Shown: positions 1-7,171 of the stretch, one piece after another | How the letters are laid out: every line of letters starts with the position of its first letter | Position numbering within the stretch: the first letter of the stretch is position 1 | Source of the DNA: JAFDVJ01 sp964487505 | GTDB taxonomy: Bacteria > Acidobacteriota > Blastocatellia > Pyrinomonadales > Pyrinomonadaceae | Assembly: GCA_964487505.1 (NCBI GenBank) | Contig: CAZARD010000051.1 | Location: 1-28,962, forward strand | Reading direction: 5' to 3' | DNA: 28,962 nt | Notes under the pieces: model-generated | Told to the model about the DNA's origin: nothing | What the model saw: only the letters and a program-made list of their open reading frames with translations | Database searches by the model: none | Position numbers and translations under genes: made by a program

Positions 1-82
1 CGGAGACTGGAAACGCGACCTAACAAATCAGCGCGCCAGTCTTCGACTCTACTAATCTCAATTTCGGTTTTCGCAAATCCTT

Positions 83-1276
83 ATGTCCGCAACCGTTTCC
101 CGACAGACAAGGCTGCTCAAGCTGCTCCTTCACATCGGCTTCTTCATTTCAGGCATCTCGACCGTCCTTATCGGACAAGTGCTGCCGGTGCTGTCTTCGA
201 GATTCGCCCTCAACGATCAGCAGACAGCGACCTTCTTTCCGGCGCAGTTCGCCGGATCGCTGACCGGTACGTTCCTGACGAATTGGTTCGGGAAGCGCGG
301 ACGGTTTCTGGCCGCGAGCCTGATCGGTTGCTTTCTGATGGCGACCGGCGTCTTTTTGCTCAATGTTCCGAATTTTGAGGCTTGCCTGATCGGATTCTTC
401 GTCAACGGGATCGGGATCGGACTGACGCTGCCTTCGATGAATATGCTTGTTCTCGAACTCGCGCCCGCAAACGCGGCGGCGGCGTTGAGCATACTAAACT
501 TCTTTTGGGGATTCGGCGCGATCATCAGCCAGCCGTTCGTGGATTACCTCAAACGCGGCGACGACATCTTCGTGCCGACGTCGGTGCTTTCCGCACTGCT
601 CGCGGTGATCGGGGTCGCGTTGCTGTGCATTCCGTCCACGATCGAGCCGAGGCCGGCGTCGGATCCCGACGAGCCGGTGAAGGGGCCGCCGATCTGGACA
701 AGCCCCTTGGCCTGGATGATCGCCGGCTTCAACTTCATACACGTCGGTTTCGAAAGCGCGATGGGCGGATGGCTAAAGACCTACACGCAACGTATCGAAA
801 TGGACGAAACGTTTCACGTGCTTCCGCCGATTCTGCTCTATTTCATCTTCTTCGTCATCGGGCGCGGCGTCGCTCCGGCCTTCTTTCGTTTTCTCAATGA
901 GAATCAGATGCTCTTGCTCGGTCTCCTAACGACGCTTGCCGGGATCGGCATCCTGATCGCGGCCGGACCGGACACCACGCTCGCGATCGGAGCGTCGGTC
1001 GCCGGCTTCGGCACGTCATCGATCTTTCCGACCAATATGTCGCGCTTCACCTCGACTTTCGGCCCGACAGCGACCCGCCGCGCGACGCCTTTCTTTATCT
1101 GCGGAACCCTCGGGGCGGCGTTCACTACGTGGTTCGTCGGATTCGTCTCAAACCGTTACGACAGCCTTCGGGCCGGAATGCTCACGCTTCTCGGAAGCAT
1201 CCTGATCCTGATCGTGCTTCAGATCGCGCTCCAATTGGTGGCCGGCGGAACGGATCGCGGAGGAGATATGGAATAA
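83..1276 (+). CDS. MFS transporter
   Basis: A 397-residue integral membrane protein of the major facilitator superfamily, probably moving a small solute across the inner membrane; the substrate cannot be told from sequence. The chain is mostly hydrophobic segments, about 12 by eye. The loop between segments 2 and 3 reads NWFGKRGR (about residues 67-74), matching the Gly/Arg-rich MFS loop. A charged, Pro-rich linker near residues 186-204 separates the two six-helix halves. The length is normal for the family. The ATG lies in a short AT-rich leader without a clear Shine-Dalgarno sequence. The general look resembles sugar-type (FHS-like) MFS proteins, but that is only an impression. The next gene begins 57 bp downstream on the same strand. 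Confidence 0.88.
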   Translation: MSATVSRQTRLLKLLLHIGFFISGISTVLIGQVLPVLSSRFALNDQQTATFFPAQFAGSLTGTFLTNWFGKRGRFLAASLIGCFLMATGVFLLNVPNFEACLIGFFVNGIGIGLTLPSMNMLVLELAPANAAAALSILNFFWGFGAIISQPFVDYLKRGDDIFVPTSVLSALLAVIGVALLCIPSTIEPRPASDPDEPVKGPPIWTSPLAWMIAGFNFIHVGFESAMGGWLKTYTQRIEMDETFHVLPPILLYFIFFVIGRGVAPAFFRFLNENQMLLLGLLTTLAGIGILIAAGPDTTLAIGASVAGFGTSSIFPTNMSRFTSTFGPTATRRATPFFICGTLGAAFTTWFVGFVSNRYDSLRAGMLTLLGSILILIVLQIALQLVAGGTDRGGDME

Positions 1277-1279
1277 CTT

Positions 1280-1304
1280 ACCGGGCAGCGCGGTTTAACC
1301 CGGT
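1280..1304 (+). repeat. Short inverted repeat between MFS and nucleotidyltransferase genes
   Basis: ACCGGG (1280-1285) pairs with CCCGGT (1299-1304) around a 13-nt loop. There is no T tract, so this is at most a weak transcript-end structure just after the MFS stop codon. Confidence 0.25.
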
Positions 1305-1333
1305 GCGACTAATCGCGCGGAGGTTATTCCCTG

Positions 1334-2263
1334 ATGCATTACAACAAAAGTCATTATGCTTTGATGCTCGCCGGCGGCGAAGGTTCGCGGCTTCGGAAAC
1401 TGACGCGGATGATCGCCGGTGACGAACGGCCCAAGCAGTTTTGTCCGATCGTCAATGGCGAAACCTTGCTCGACGTCACGCGGCGCCGCGTCGCGCTTGT
1501 GATCGATCCGGCGCGGACGCATTTCAGTCTGACCGCAAGGCACGAGAGGTTCTTTCGACCGATTCTCGGCGATCTGCCGAAGGAACGTTTGGCGATCCAA
1601 CCGGAGAACCGAGGCACCGCACCCGCAATAGTTTTCAATTTGCTTAGGATCGCGCGGAACGATGCGAATGCGTCGGTCGCGATCTTCCCGTCGGACCACT
1701 ACCTCTCCGATGACAAGAGATTTATGGAAAAGGTCGCGATCGCATTCCAAGCGACTGATCTCGATCCGCGAACGGTCGCACTTCTCGGGATCGAACCGGA
1801 ATCGGCTGAGACATCTTACGGATGGATCGAACCGTGTGAATCGCTCTTTGGCGGGCTTCCGAACTCGATCTCGCGCGTCCGCAGATTCTGGGAAAAGCCG
1901 ACGCCGCGCAAGGCGCGGGAACTTGAGGCCCGGGGTTGCTTGTGGAACAGCTTCGTGATGGTCGGCAAGGTATCGACGATGCTTTCGTTGATCGAGCGTC
2001 GTTTGCCCGAGATGATACGTGTCTTCACGGCCGCTTCACGATCGTTCGACAGCCTTGGCGAGGCTGCGACAATGCGGTCCGTCTACGCTTCGATCCCGGA
2101 AACGAACTTCTCGAGCGAGGTACTTGAGAGGTCCGCCGCAGACCTGTCCGTTCTTCGGGTTGCAGATGTAACCTGGAGGGACTTGGGCGAACCGGCGCGC
2201 GTTATTGGGACGCTGAACGATCTTGGGATTCGGCCCGATTGGGTGACCGCAACGGCGGCCTGA
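1334..2263 (+). CDS. Mannose-1-phosphate guanylyltransferase-like nucleotidyltransferase
   Basis: A 309-residue nucleotidyltransferase that probably makes GDP-mannose from mannose-1-phosphate and GTP for surface glycans. It starts with the pyrophosphorylase signature LAGGEGSRL (residues 12-20). It carries QPENRGTAP (89-97), PSDHY (119-123) and FWEKPT (185-190), all typical of the GMP branch rather than RmlA or GlmU. The usual C-terminal mannose-6-phosphate isomerase or beta-helix domain is absent, so this is a catalytic-domain-only form. The motif normally near WNSGMF reads WNSFVM here, a small departure. A good GGAGG (1319-1323) sits 10 nt before the ATG. The stop is only 4 bp from the stop of the convergent SMI1 gene. 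The family is confident; the exact sugar is inferred. Confidence 0.82.
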   Translation: MHYNKSHYALMLAGGEGSRLRKLTRMIAGDERPKQFCPIVNGETLLDVTRRRVALVIDPARTHFSLTARHERFFRPILGDLPKERLAIQPENRGTAPAIVFNLLRIARNDANASVAIFPSDHYLSDDKRFMEKVAIAFQATDLDPRTVALLGIEPESAETSYGWIEPCESLFGGLPNSISRVRRFWEKPTPRKARELEARGCLWNSFVMVGKVSTMLSLIERRLPEMIRVFTAASRSFDSLGEAATMRSVYASIPETNFSSEVLERSAADLSVLRVADVTWRDLGEPARVIGTLNDLGIRPDWVTATAA

Positions 2264-2267
2264 CGAT

Positions 2268-2684
2268 TCACTTCTCGCCGTCGATCCAGACCTCTTTGAT
2301 CCACGTCGCGAGATCGGGCCATTTCGCATCGGCCGGGCCGGTCGATGACCACGACTCGATCTCGCCGCGCCGGTTGATGCAAAAGTAGTCTCCGTTGTAC
2401 TCGCAGAACGGCAATACGGCCTGCGGGATATCGATCTCGTCCCACGCATACTCGGCGATCTCGATCAGATTCAAATAGTCGCAGTCGTCGGTGACGATCG
2501 CCGGCTCGACCTCGCCGAAGCTGACGTCGCTCGCTTCCAGCAAGTATCGCCGGTAATCGTCGTGAAACTTTACGTTGAGGCGTTTTTCCGCGGCACTAAC
2601 TTCAGCTTCGTTCGGCAAACGGAAGGGATCCGGAACGTCTTCGTTCAGTTCCCGCAACTCGTCAATAACTTCCGATAGGTTCAT
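2268..2684 (-). CDS. SMI1/KNR4 (SUKH) family protein
   Basis: A 138-residue acidic soluble protein. The layout fits the SMI1/KNR4 (SUKH-1) fold: an N-terminal PNEAEVSAAEKRLNVKF segment (about 24-40) followed by YRRYLLEASD, then a LIEIAEYAW segment near 73-81, and an AVLPFCEYNGDYFCIN strand pair (about 89-104). In bacteria this superfamily often supplies immunity proteins to toxins of contact or polymorphic toxin systems, but many members are orphans of unknown role. No toxin gene lies nearby, so an immunity role is not supported. It faces the nucleotidyltransferase end to end with a 4-bp gap. The ATG at 2684 has no strong Shine-Dalgarno sequence. Confidence 0.75.
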   Translation of the reverse strand: MNLSEVIDELRELNEDVPDPFRLPNEAEVSAAEKRLNVKFHDDYRRYLLEASDVSFGEVEPAIVTDDCDYLNLIEIAEYAWDEIDIPQAVLPFCEYNGDYFCINRRGEIESWSSTGPADAKWPDLATWIKEVWIDGEK

Positions 2685-2802
2685 ATCTGAAAGGCTTTTG
2701 GAGCGTTCGAAAGCGTGGAATTGATCTGCATAAAGATGACAAGAGATTTATAATCGAAATCCTTTTCTTTGGCAACAGATTTTTACGTTTGAAGTTGAAG
2801 GT

Positions 2803-3537
2803 TCATTCGTTGAGGAGCCTTCCGCCGCCGATCGGCTCGGAAAGTTCGTCGAGGTTCAGGCGGACCATTCCGCCGGCGTCAGAGAACGCCGTCATCGCGG
2901 CGCGTCGCTGTTCGCGGAATCGAAAGAACACGATCCCTGCAACTATCCCGGTGAGAACCGCGCACAAGAGTCCGAGTACGATGACCTTGAAGGTGGAAAT
3001 GAACAGTTCGGCGGTCGACCGCGCAAGGTATCGCTCGGCCTTTTGAAGATAATTCGGGTCTTTCCCGAGCCACTGTACCGTTTTCTCGTATTTTACCTTG
3101 TCCAGCAACGCGTTCGCCGCCAAGGGGTCCGTAGCGTCGAAGACGAACACGTTGAAATTTCCTATCCGGCGGTAGACGACTGCGGGCGTCGAGGTTGTAC
3201 CCTCCAACTTCTCAAGAAATGCCGCGTCCGCGGCGATGCTCGCCTGCGGCGTCGGATATTCGACGATCAGGAGCTTTCCGGCTTCGTAAGGCGCGGTCGC
3301 GGCCTCGGTCCCGCCCGTAAAATCGATGAGATCCAAAACGTCGCGCGGACCCAGGATCCGCTTCAACGTATCGGTGTCGTTGGCGATCTTCGCGTTCTCA
3401 AAAACGGTTTCCCAATCGGGAAGGTCCTTGATCAGCGCGGGTATCCCGTCGTCGTCCGAGATACGGATGACCGTCTGGGCAAAAACGCCCGAAACAAGAA
3501 GCAAAAACGCCGCGATCAAGTAAGGAATCCGTTTCAT
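2803..3537 (-). CDS. Exported membrane-anchored protein of unknown function
   Basis: I do not recognise a family. From the ATG at 3537 the protein has 244 residues and opens with a clear signal peptide (MKRIPYLIAAFLLLVSGVFA), which is why I prefer this start to an upstream in-frame one at 3732 that would put about 65 Arg-rich residues ahead of the signal. The exported part (about 21-180) is soluble and mixed alpha/beta. A single hydrophobic segment near residues 186-210 follows, then an FRFREQRR stop-transfer and a cytoplasmic tail of about 30 residues. This is a periplasmic domain with a C-terminal membrane anchor. It lies 118 bp upstream of the SMI1 gene on the same strand and is divergent from the sigma factor gene. 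A role is not deducible. Confidence 0.7.
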   Translation of the reverse strand: MKRIPYLIAAFLLLVSGVFAQTVIRISDDDGIPALIKDLPDWETVFENAKIANDTDTLKRILGPRDVLDLIDFTGGTEAATAPYEAGKLLIVEYPTPQASIAADAAFLEKLEGTTSTPAVVYRRIGNFNVFVFDATDPLAANALLDKVKYEKTVQWLGKDPNYLQKAERYLARSTAELFISTFKVIVLGLLCAVLTGIVAGIVFFRFREQRRAAMTAFSDAGGMVRLNLDELSEPIGGGRLLNE

Positions 3538-3763
3538 TTGCAGTTTCGAACGCCGGATCCGAGCGTCGGGCAGCCGGGAATCTGATTCTAACAATCGGCG
3601 GAGCGGAAATCTACCAAAGCGTTGACGGATTGCCCCAAATGCTACACGTATTGGATTATTCGATTCGCATTTGATGCGCGTGCGACTCAAAAGTATGCAC
3701 GAAAAAGACGGAAATCCGCGCTGAAACCCCAATTTCCGGGCGTTTTTGGGACAGTTTCGTGAT

Positions 3764-3780
3764 TTGGCACGGCAATTGAT
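3764..3780 (+). promoter_or_regulatory. Possible sigma-54-type promoter upstream of the sigma factor gene
   Basis: TTGGCACG-GCAA-TTGAT resembles the -24/-12 consensus YTGGCACG-N4-TTGCW, with one mismatch at the important C of the -12 GC. It would place the start about 14 nt before the ATG at 3805, just ahead of the Shine-Dalgarno region. Weak without experimental support. Confidence 0.22.
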
Positions 3781-3804
3781 TCTCCAACGGCGGGGGAAAC
3801 GGAA

Positions 3805-4470
3805 ATGACAACAACAGAAACTTTGAATCTATCGGTACTCGGCGGGTTGGTCGCGACGGATCTCGAAGATCTCGAAACGACGGAAGTCGAGAAGGTTGAA
3901 AACGTCGGCAGGGCAAGCGATCTCGAGCTTGCACGAAAGGCGGCAACGGGGGATATGTTCTCGTTCGAAGAGCTTTACCAGCGGCATCATCGGCGGGTTT
4001 ACTCGATCTGTTTGAGAATGTTGCAGAGCCCGTCGGAAGCCGAAGATCTGACGCAGGACGTTTTTATCCAGCTGTACCGCAAGATCGGCAGTTTTCGGGG
4101 CGACTCGGCGTTCACGACGTGGCTCCATCGGATGACCGTCAATCAGGTTCTGATGCATTTCCGCAAGCGGAACGTCAAGTTCGAGAAGACGACCGAAGAA
4201 GGCGATACGCCGGTGCAGATCGTAAACGGAACGGAGAACCATCGCAAGATGCCGATCGTCGACAAGATCGCGCTCGAGAATGCCATCGCGCAGCTTCCGA
4301 ACGGCTACCAGAGCGTGTTCGTCCTGCACGACGTCGAAGGTTACGAGCACGAAGAGGTCGCGCGGATACTTGGCTGCTCCGTCGGAACGTCGAAATCGCA
4401 ACTTCACAAGGCGCGTCTGAAACTGCGCAAACTGCTCCAGAAAAAGACCAATCCGCGCTTGGTCTGGTAA
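3805..4470 (+). CDS. RNA polymerase sigma factor, sigma-70 family, ECF type
   Basis: A 221-residue alternative sigma factor that directs RNA polymerase to a specific promoter set. Region 2 spans about residues 52-120 and includes YQRHHRRVYSICLRML, SEAEDLTQDVFIQLYRKI and FTTWLHRMTVNQV, the standard ECF core- and -10-binding helices. Region 4 spans about 155-213 with LPNGYQSVFVLHDVEGYEHEE and a helix-turn-helix at VARILGCSVGTSKSQLHKAR. No region 3 is seen, which fits the ECF group. The N-terminal 45 residues are an acidic extension beyond the usual family start. No anti-sigma gene is adjacent, although the divergent exported membrane protein is a candidate partner. GGGGGAAACGGA precedes the ATG, and a strong terminator follows. 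Confidence 0.93.
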   Translation: MTTTETLNLSVLGGLVATDLEDLETTEVEKVENVGRASDLELARKAATGDMFSFEELYQRHHRRVYSICLRMLQSPSEAEDLTQDVFIQLYRKIGSFRGDSAFTTWLHRMTVNQVLMHFRKRNVKFEKTTEEGDTPVQIVNGTENHRKMPIVDKIALENAIAQLPNGYQSVFVLHDVEGYEHEEVARILGCSVGTSKSQLHKARLKLRKLLQKKTNPRLVW

Positions 4471-4495
4471 CGCCAGAAACGCCCCTTGAAACGGG

Positions 4496-4529
4496 AAACG
4501 GCCTTCCGATCGGTTCGGAAGGCCGTTTT
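4496..4529. terminator. Rho-independent terminator after the sigma factor gene
   Basis: AAACGGCCTTCCGA (4496-4509) pairs perfectly with the following TCGGAAGGCCGTTT around a 5-nt loop TCGGT, ending in TTTT. The A-rich 5' side gives the minus strand a T run as well, so it may also stop the leftward saccharopine dehydrogenase transcript. Confidence 0.88.
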
Positions 4530-4603
4530 CAGTTTATGCTGTCGCGGACGCAGAAGATCGCCGGACTTCTCGTCGAAGGCCCCGCGCGGTGATATTCCCG
4601 AGC

Positions 4604-4679
4604 TCTGAAATCCTGAAATCCTGAAACCTGGAATCTGGAATCTGGCTTCCTGAAACCTGGAATCTGGAATCCTGGATCA
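4604..4679. repeat. Heptad/octad repeat array, single arm (family A)
   Basis: About ten imperfect tandem units of 7-8 bp with the pattern TC(C)TG[G/A]AA fill the gap between the sigma terminator and the saccharopine dehydrogenase gene. The last unit contains that gene's stop codon (4677-4679). The same unit builds the array at 9957-10081. Confidence 0.8.
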
Positions 4680-5831
4680 CCCTTTCAGATCGCCGGATTC
4701 GGATATTACGATGTTCCGCCGCGCCAGTTCGGCGACAAATCTCTCCGGGTCGATCGCCTTCTCCTGAGGCGTCGCGCCGCGCATGAGAACTTCGCCCTTG
4801 GCCATCATCTGGGCGATGATCGACGCCGGAAACGCCGTCGTCCGCATCATCGCGCTAAGGTTCGTTTCGTCGTCGTGCCGGTCGACGATGTCGTATCGCA
4901 ACGTGCGTCGAAGGCCGTTCGATTGCCCTACGAAATCGAGCCTTACCAATACGTAATCAGGTTCGTCGGCCGGAAGGTGCTTTGTCAGCAGCTCGCCGAA
5001 CACGCGGCGCGGTTTGACCGCAACTCCATCGACATCGATCGCGTCGCTTGAGCACAGTCCAAGGTCGATCATCGTCTTGAACTTCTCACAGTGGCCGGCG
5101 TACCGAATCGTTTTGTAATCGAGTTCGTCGATCTTGCCGAGGAACGAGTCGGGCAGCGTCGAGGTCCCGCCCGAGGTCTGAAACGCTTCGAGCGCCGGGA
5201 AACCGTCGAACGAAAGTTGCTCGATCTCGGTCATCGATTCGACCTCCTTGATTTTCCCGGCACGGATGACGCGCGCCACTTCGATGTATTCATTTATCAG
5301 CCCTTCGACCGAAAAGACGAGCTGGTAGTTTAGGGGCGGGCGCGGATTCTGCGGCAGACCGCCGACGCGAATATGGATCTCGCTGATCTCATCGAACCGT
5401 CTCGCGCCGTGCATCGCGAGCACCGAGACCATTCCCGGCGCGAGACCGCAGTCGGGAATGATGCTCACGCCTGCTTCCCCGGCCCGTGCGTCGAGTGCGA
5501 GCTGATCGTCGACGACGTAGTTGTTGCCGCCGAGATCGCAGAAATGGCATCCGGTATCGATCGCCGCGCGCGAGAGGTCGACATTGTACCAGTAGTTGAC
5601 GCACGAGATCGCCGCTTGATGCGAGCGCATCAGTTCCAGCATCCGGGCGTAGTCGGACGCGTCCGCTCTGACCGCACGGACCTTTCCCGACCGAACGGTC
5701 TCGGCGACGGCCCGAGCTTTCTCCAGGTCAAAGTCGGCGACTGTGACAGATTCGACGCCCGGCGAATTGTGCGCCAGGTCGAACGCCGCGCCGAGCCCCA
5801 TCCGGCCGGCACCCAAGACTAGATAGTTCAT
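4677..5831 (-). CDS. Saccharopine dehydrogenase-family oxidoreductase
   Basis: A 384-residue cytoplasmic NAD(P)-dependent enzyme. It begins with a Rossmann fingerprint, LVLGAGRMG (residues 4-12), with an acidic end to beta-2 (VTVADFD), as in saccharopine dehydrogenase NADP domains. Later segments CHFCDLGGN (near 95-103) and IIPDCGLAPGM (near 124-134) are conserved in this family. The length and single catalytic domain resemble lysine 6-dehydrogenase and other short saccharopine dehydrogenase-like enzymes of amino-acid catabolism; the substrate is not proven. The PilZ-like gene lies 63 bp upstream on the same strand and may share its transcript. The stop codon lies inside a heptad repeat, so the last residues may have been reshaped by repeat insertion. 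Confidence 0.85.
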   Translation of the reverse strand: MNYLVLGAGRMGLGAAFDLAHNSPGVESVTVADFDLEKARAVAETVRSGKVRAVRADASDYARMLELMRSHQAAISCVNYWYNVDLSRAAIDTGCHFCDLGGNNYVVDDQLALDARAGEAGVSIIPDCGLAPGMVSVLAMHGARRFDEISEIHIRVGGLPQNPRPPLNYQLVFSVEGLINEYIEVARVIRAGKIKEVESMTEIEQLSFDGFPALEAFQTSGGTSTLPDSFLGKIDELDYKTIRYAGHCEKFKTMIDLGLCSSDAIDVDGVAVKPRRVFGELLTKHLPADEPDYVLVRLDFVGQSNGLRRTLRYDIVDRHDDETNLSAMMRTTAFPASIIAQMMAKGEVLMRGATPQEKAIDPERFVAELARRNIVISESGDLKG

Positions 5832-5894
5832 AGATTCTGCGAAAGCTTGCGGGGTCGCGATCGGCGGATTTGCGCCGCCGGGTTCCGCTTAAGA

Positions 5895-6260
5895 TCACCA
5901 TTCGTCGAAATCGTCCGGTTTTTGGTCCGCAATGATTTGTCCGGCGTGTTCCCAAACCTTTTTCTTCCAGACTCGGATCGAATCGGTCAACTGAAAGGCC
6001 GCCTGCGGATGTGCGGCATTGCGTTCGAGCCGGATGACCTGAGCGGTAACCGACACCTCGTCATCCGCGTTCTCGGTGACCGTAAGATTGACCTTGCTTC
6101 CGACGGTCGGCAGCAACCGGGGCAGAAAAACAAGCGTTCCGTGCGGACCGACATTCTCGGTCAAACCCTCTTCGGTAACTTCTCTTCCCGACTCATCCTT
6201 CCATTTGATCCGTACGGGAAACGAGATCACGTATCTTGCCCCGTTTCGACGTTCTTGCAT
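5895..6260 (-). CDS. PilZ domain-like protein
   Basis: A 121-residue soluble protein consisting of one PilZ-like beta-barrel. PilZ proteins bind cyclic di-GMP and pass the signal to motility, exopolysaccharide or other targets. The N-terminal RxxxR element is present (ERRNGARY, residues 3-10). The second motif, usually [D/N]xSxxG, reads NVGPHG here with Gly for Ser, so cyclic di-GMP binding may be weakened or lost. A Trp/Lys-rich helix (IRVWKKKVWEHAG) follows the barrel. It is divergent from the 3D-domain gene across a 335-bp gap and is the likely first gene of a leftward pair with the dehydrogenase. Confidence 0.72.
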   Translation of the reverse strand: MQERRNGARYVISFPVRIKWKDESGREVTEEGLTENVGPHGTLVFLPRLLPTVGSKVNLTVTENADDEVSVTAQVIRLERNAAHPQAAFQLTDSIRVWKKKVWEHAGQIIADQKPDDFDEW

Positions 6261-6595
6261 AGTTTCCGACTCCAGATCGATGCCGATAACCAGAAATTAC
6301 GGCATCTTGATTCATTTCGCTAACACGTTCAATACAAGGCATTTACGGGTTGGGGCGGAAGGCCCTGCAGCACCCCGTTTGACCGTTTCGCCGAAAAAGC
6401 GACTAGACAACGTCTGTTTAAGAATGTTAGCATTAATTACGTTTTCAGTAAGGAACTTCCTTTCGACCACAATTCGAAAAAGTTCCTTTCTGCATTTTCG
6501 GGGGCCAAAGGGAAATTCAAACGGTGCGTTTGACCTGAATTTACTGAGTTTTTGGCGCTTGAACAATCAGAAAATTGAAAAAGGAGCATTGAAAA
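6261..6595. other. Divergent intergenic region, PilZ-like gene / 3D-domain gene
   Basis: This 335-bp gap is visibly more AT-rich than its surroundings and should hold the promoters of both flanking genes. No ORF in it has coding character. The main structure is an inverted repeat at 6450-6488, listed separately. AAAAAGGAGC ahead of the ATG at 6596 is the Shine-Dalgarno region of the 3D-domain gene. Confidence 0.6.
6450..6488 (+). promoter_or_regulatory. Bulged inverted repeat / possible ECF promoter upstream of the 3D gene
   Basis: AAGGAACTT (6450-6458) pairs with AAGTTCCTT (6480-6488), and TTTCGA (6461-6466) with TCGAAA (6474-6479), leaving a CC bulge and a 7-nt loop. The left arm also contains GGAACTT followed after 15 nt by TCGAA, which resembles a sigma-E-type -35/-10 pair. 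It could be an operator, a 5'-UTR hairpin or a promoter. Confidence 0.4.
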
Positions 6596-7108
6596 ATGAA
6601 AAATCTAGCTAGAGGAAGCGTGCTCCTCGGCTTGTTCGTTCTGATCGGGACTTTTGTTCCGTTCCAGCCGAAAGCCGAAGCCGTTACAATAGCGATCGAT
6701 TCGCAGGAAGATAATAAACAGGTAGTTGTTGAAAAATCAAATTTTAACGAACAGAATTTTCAGAACACGGATAATCAGAAGATCAACTTTTTGGACGAGA
6801 CCATTGACAACGCAAAGGACGGAAACAAGAAGTTATTTGAAGGTCAGGCATTCAGCGCGACAGCGTATTGTTTGAAGGGCCGTACGGCGTCGGGATCTAC
6901 GGTTCGCCGTGGCATCGTCGCCGCCGACAGGCGAATACTTCCGCTCGGTACGAAGGTCAACATCAGCGCCGGTTCTTACAGCGGTACATACGTTGTTGCC
7001 GACACGGGCGGTGGAATCAAAGGTCGGAAGATCGATATTTGGGTTCCGAACTGCTCGGAAGCCGTTCGGTTCGGCCGGCGGGCGATCAAGGTAAGCGTGG
7101 TTAAGTAG
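6596..7108 (+). CDS. Exported 3D-domain protein
   Basis: A 170-residue secreted protein. Residues 1-29 form a signal peptide (Lys/Arg start, GLFVLIGTFVPF core, cleavage near AEA). Residues 30-80 are an Asn/Gln/Asp-rich linker. Residues 83-170 form a 3D domain, a double-psi beta-barrel named for three conserved aspartates, visible here as D111, D136 and D147 in VAADRRILPLGT, VADTGGGIKG and KIDIWVPN. 3D domains occur in cell-wall proteins such as YabE/YocH and in MltA-type lytic transglycosylases, so a peptidoglycan-linked role is likely, but no separate catalytic domain is present. The linker is AT-richer in codon use than neighbouring genes. A strong terminator follows. Confidence 0.88.
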   Translation: MKNLARGSVLLGLFVLIGTFVPFQPKAEAVTIAIDSQEDNKQVVVEKSNFNEQNFQNTDNQKINFLDETIDNAKDGNKKLFEGQAFSATAYCLKGRTASGSTVRRGIVAADRRILPLGTKVNISAGSYSGTYVVADTGGGIKGRKIDIWVPNCSEAVRFGRRAIKVSVVK

Positions 7109-7129
7109 GAAGGTCTTTAACTTTGGACT

Positions 7130-7165
7130 GCAACCGCCTCGATTCCGGGGCGGTTGCTTTTTTTT
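7130..7165 (+). terminator. Rho-independent terminator after the 3D gene
   Basis: GCAACCGCC (7130-7138) pairs with GGCGGTTGC (7149-7157), followed by eight T residues. It ends only 6 nt before the ATG of the next gene. Confidence 0.92.
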
Positions 7166-7171
7166 GGGACG

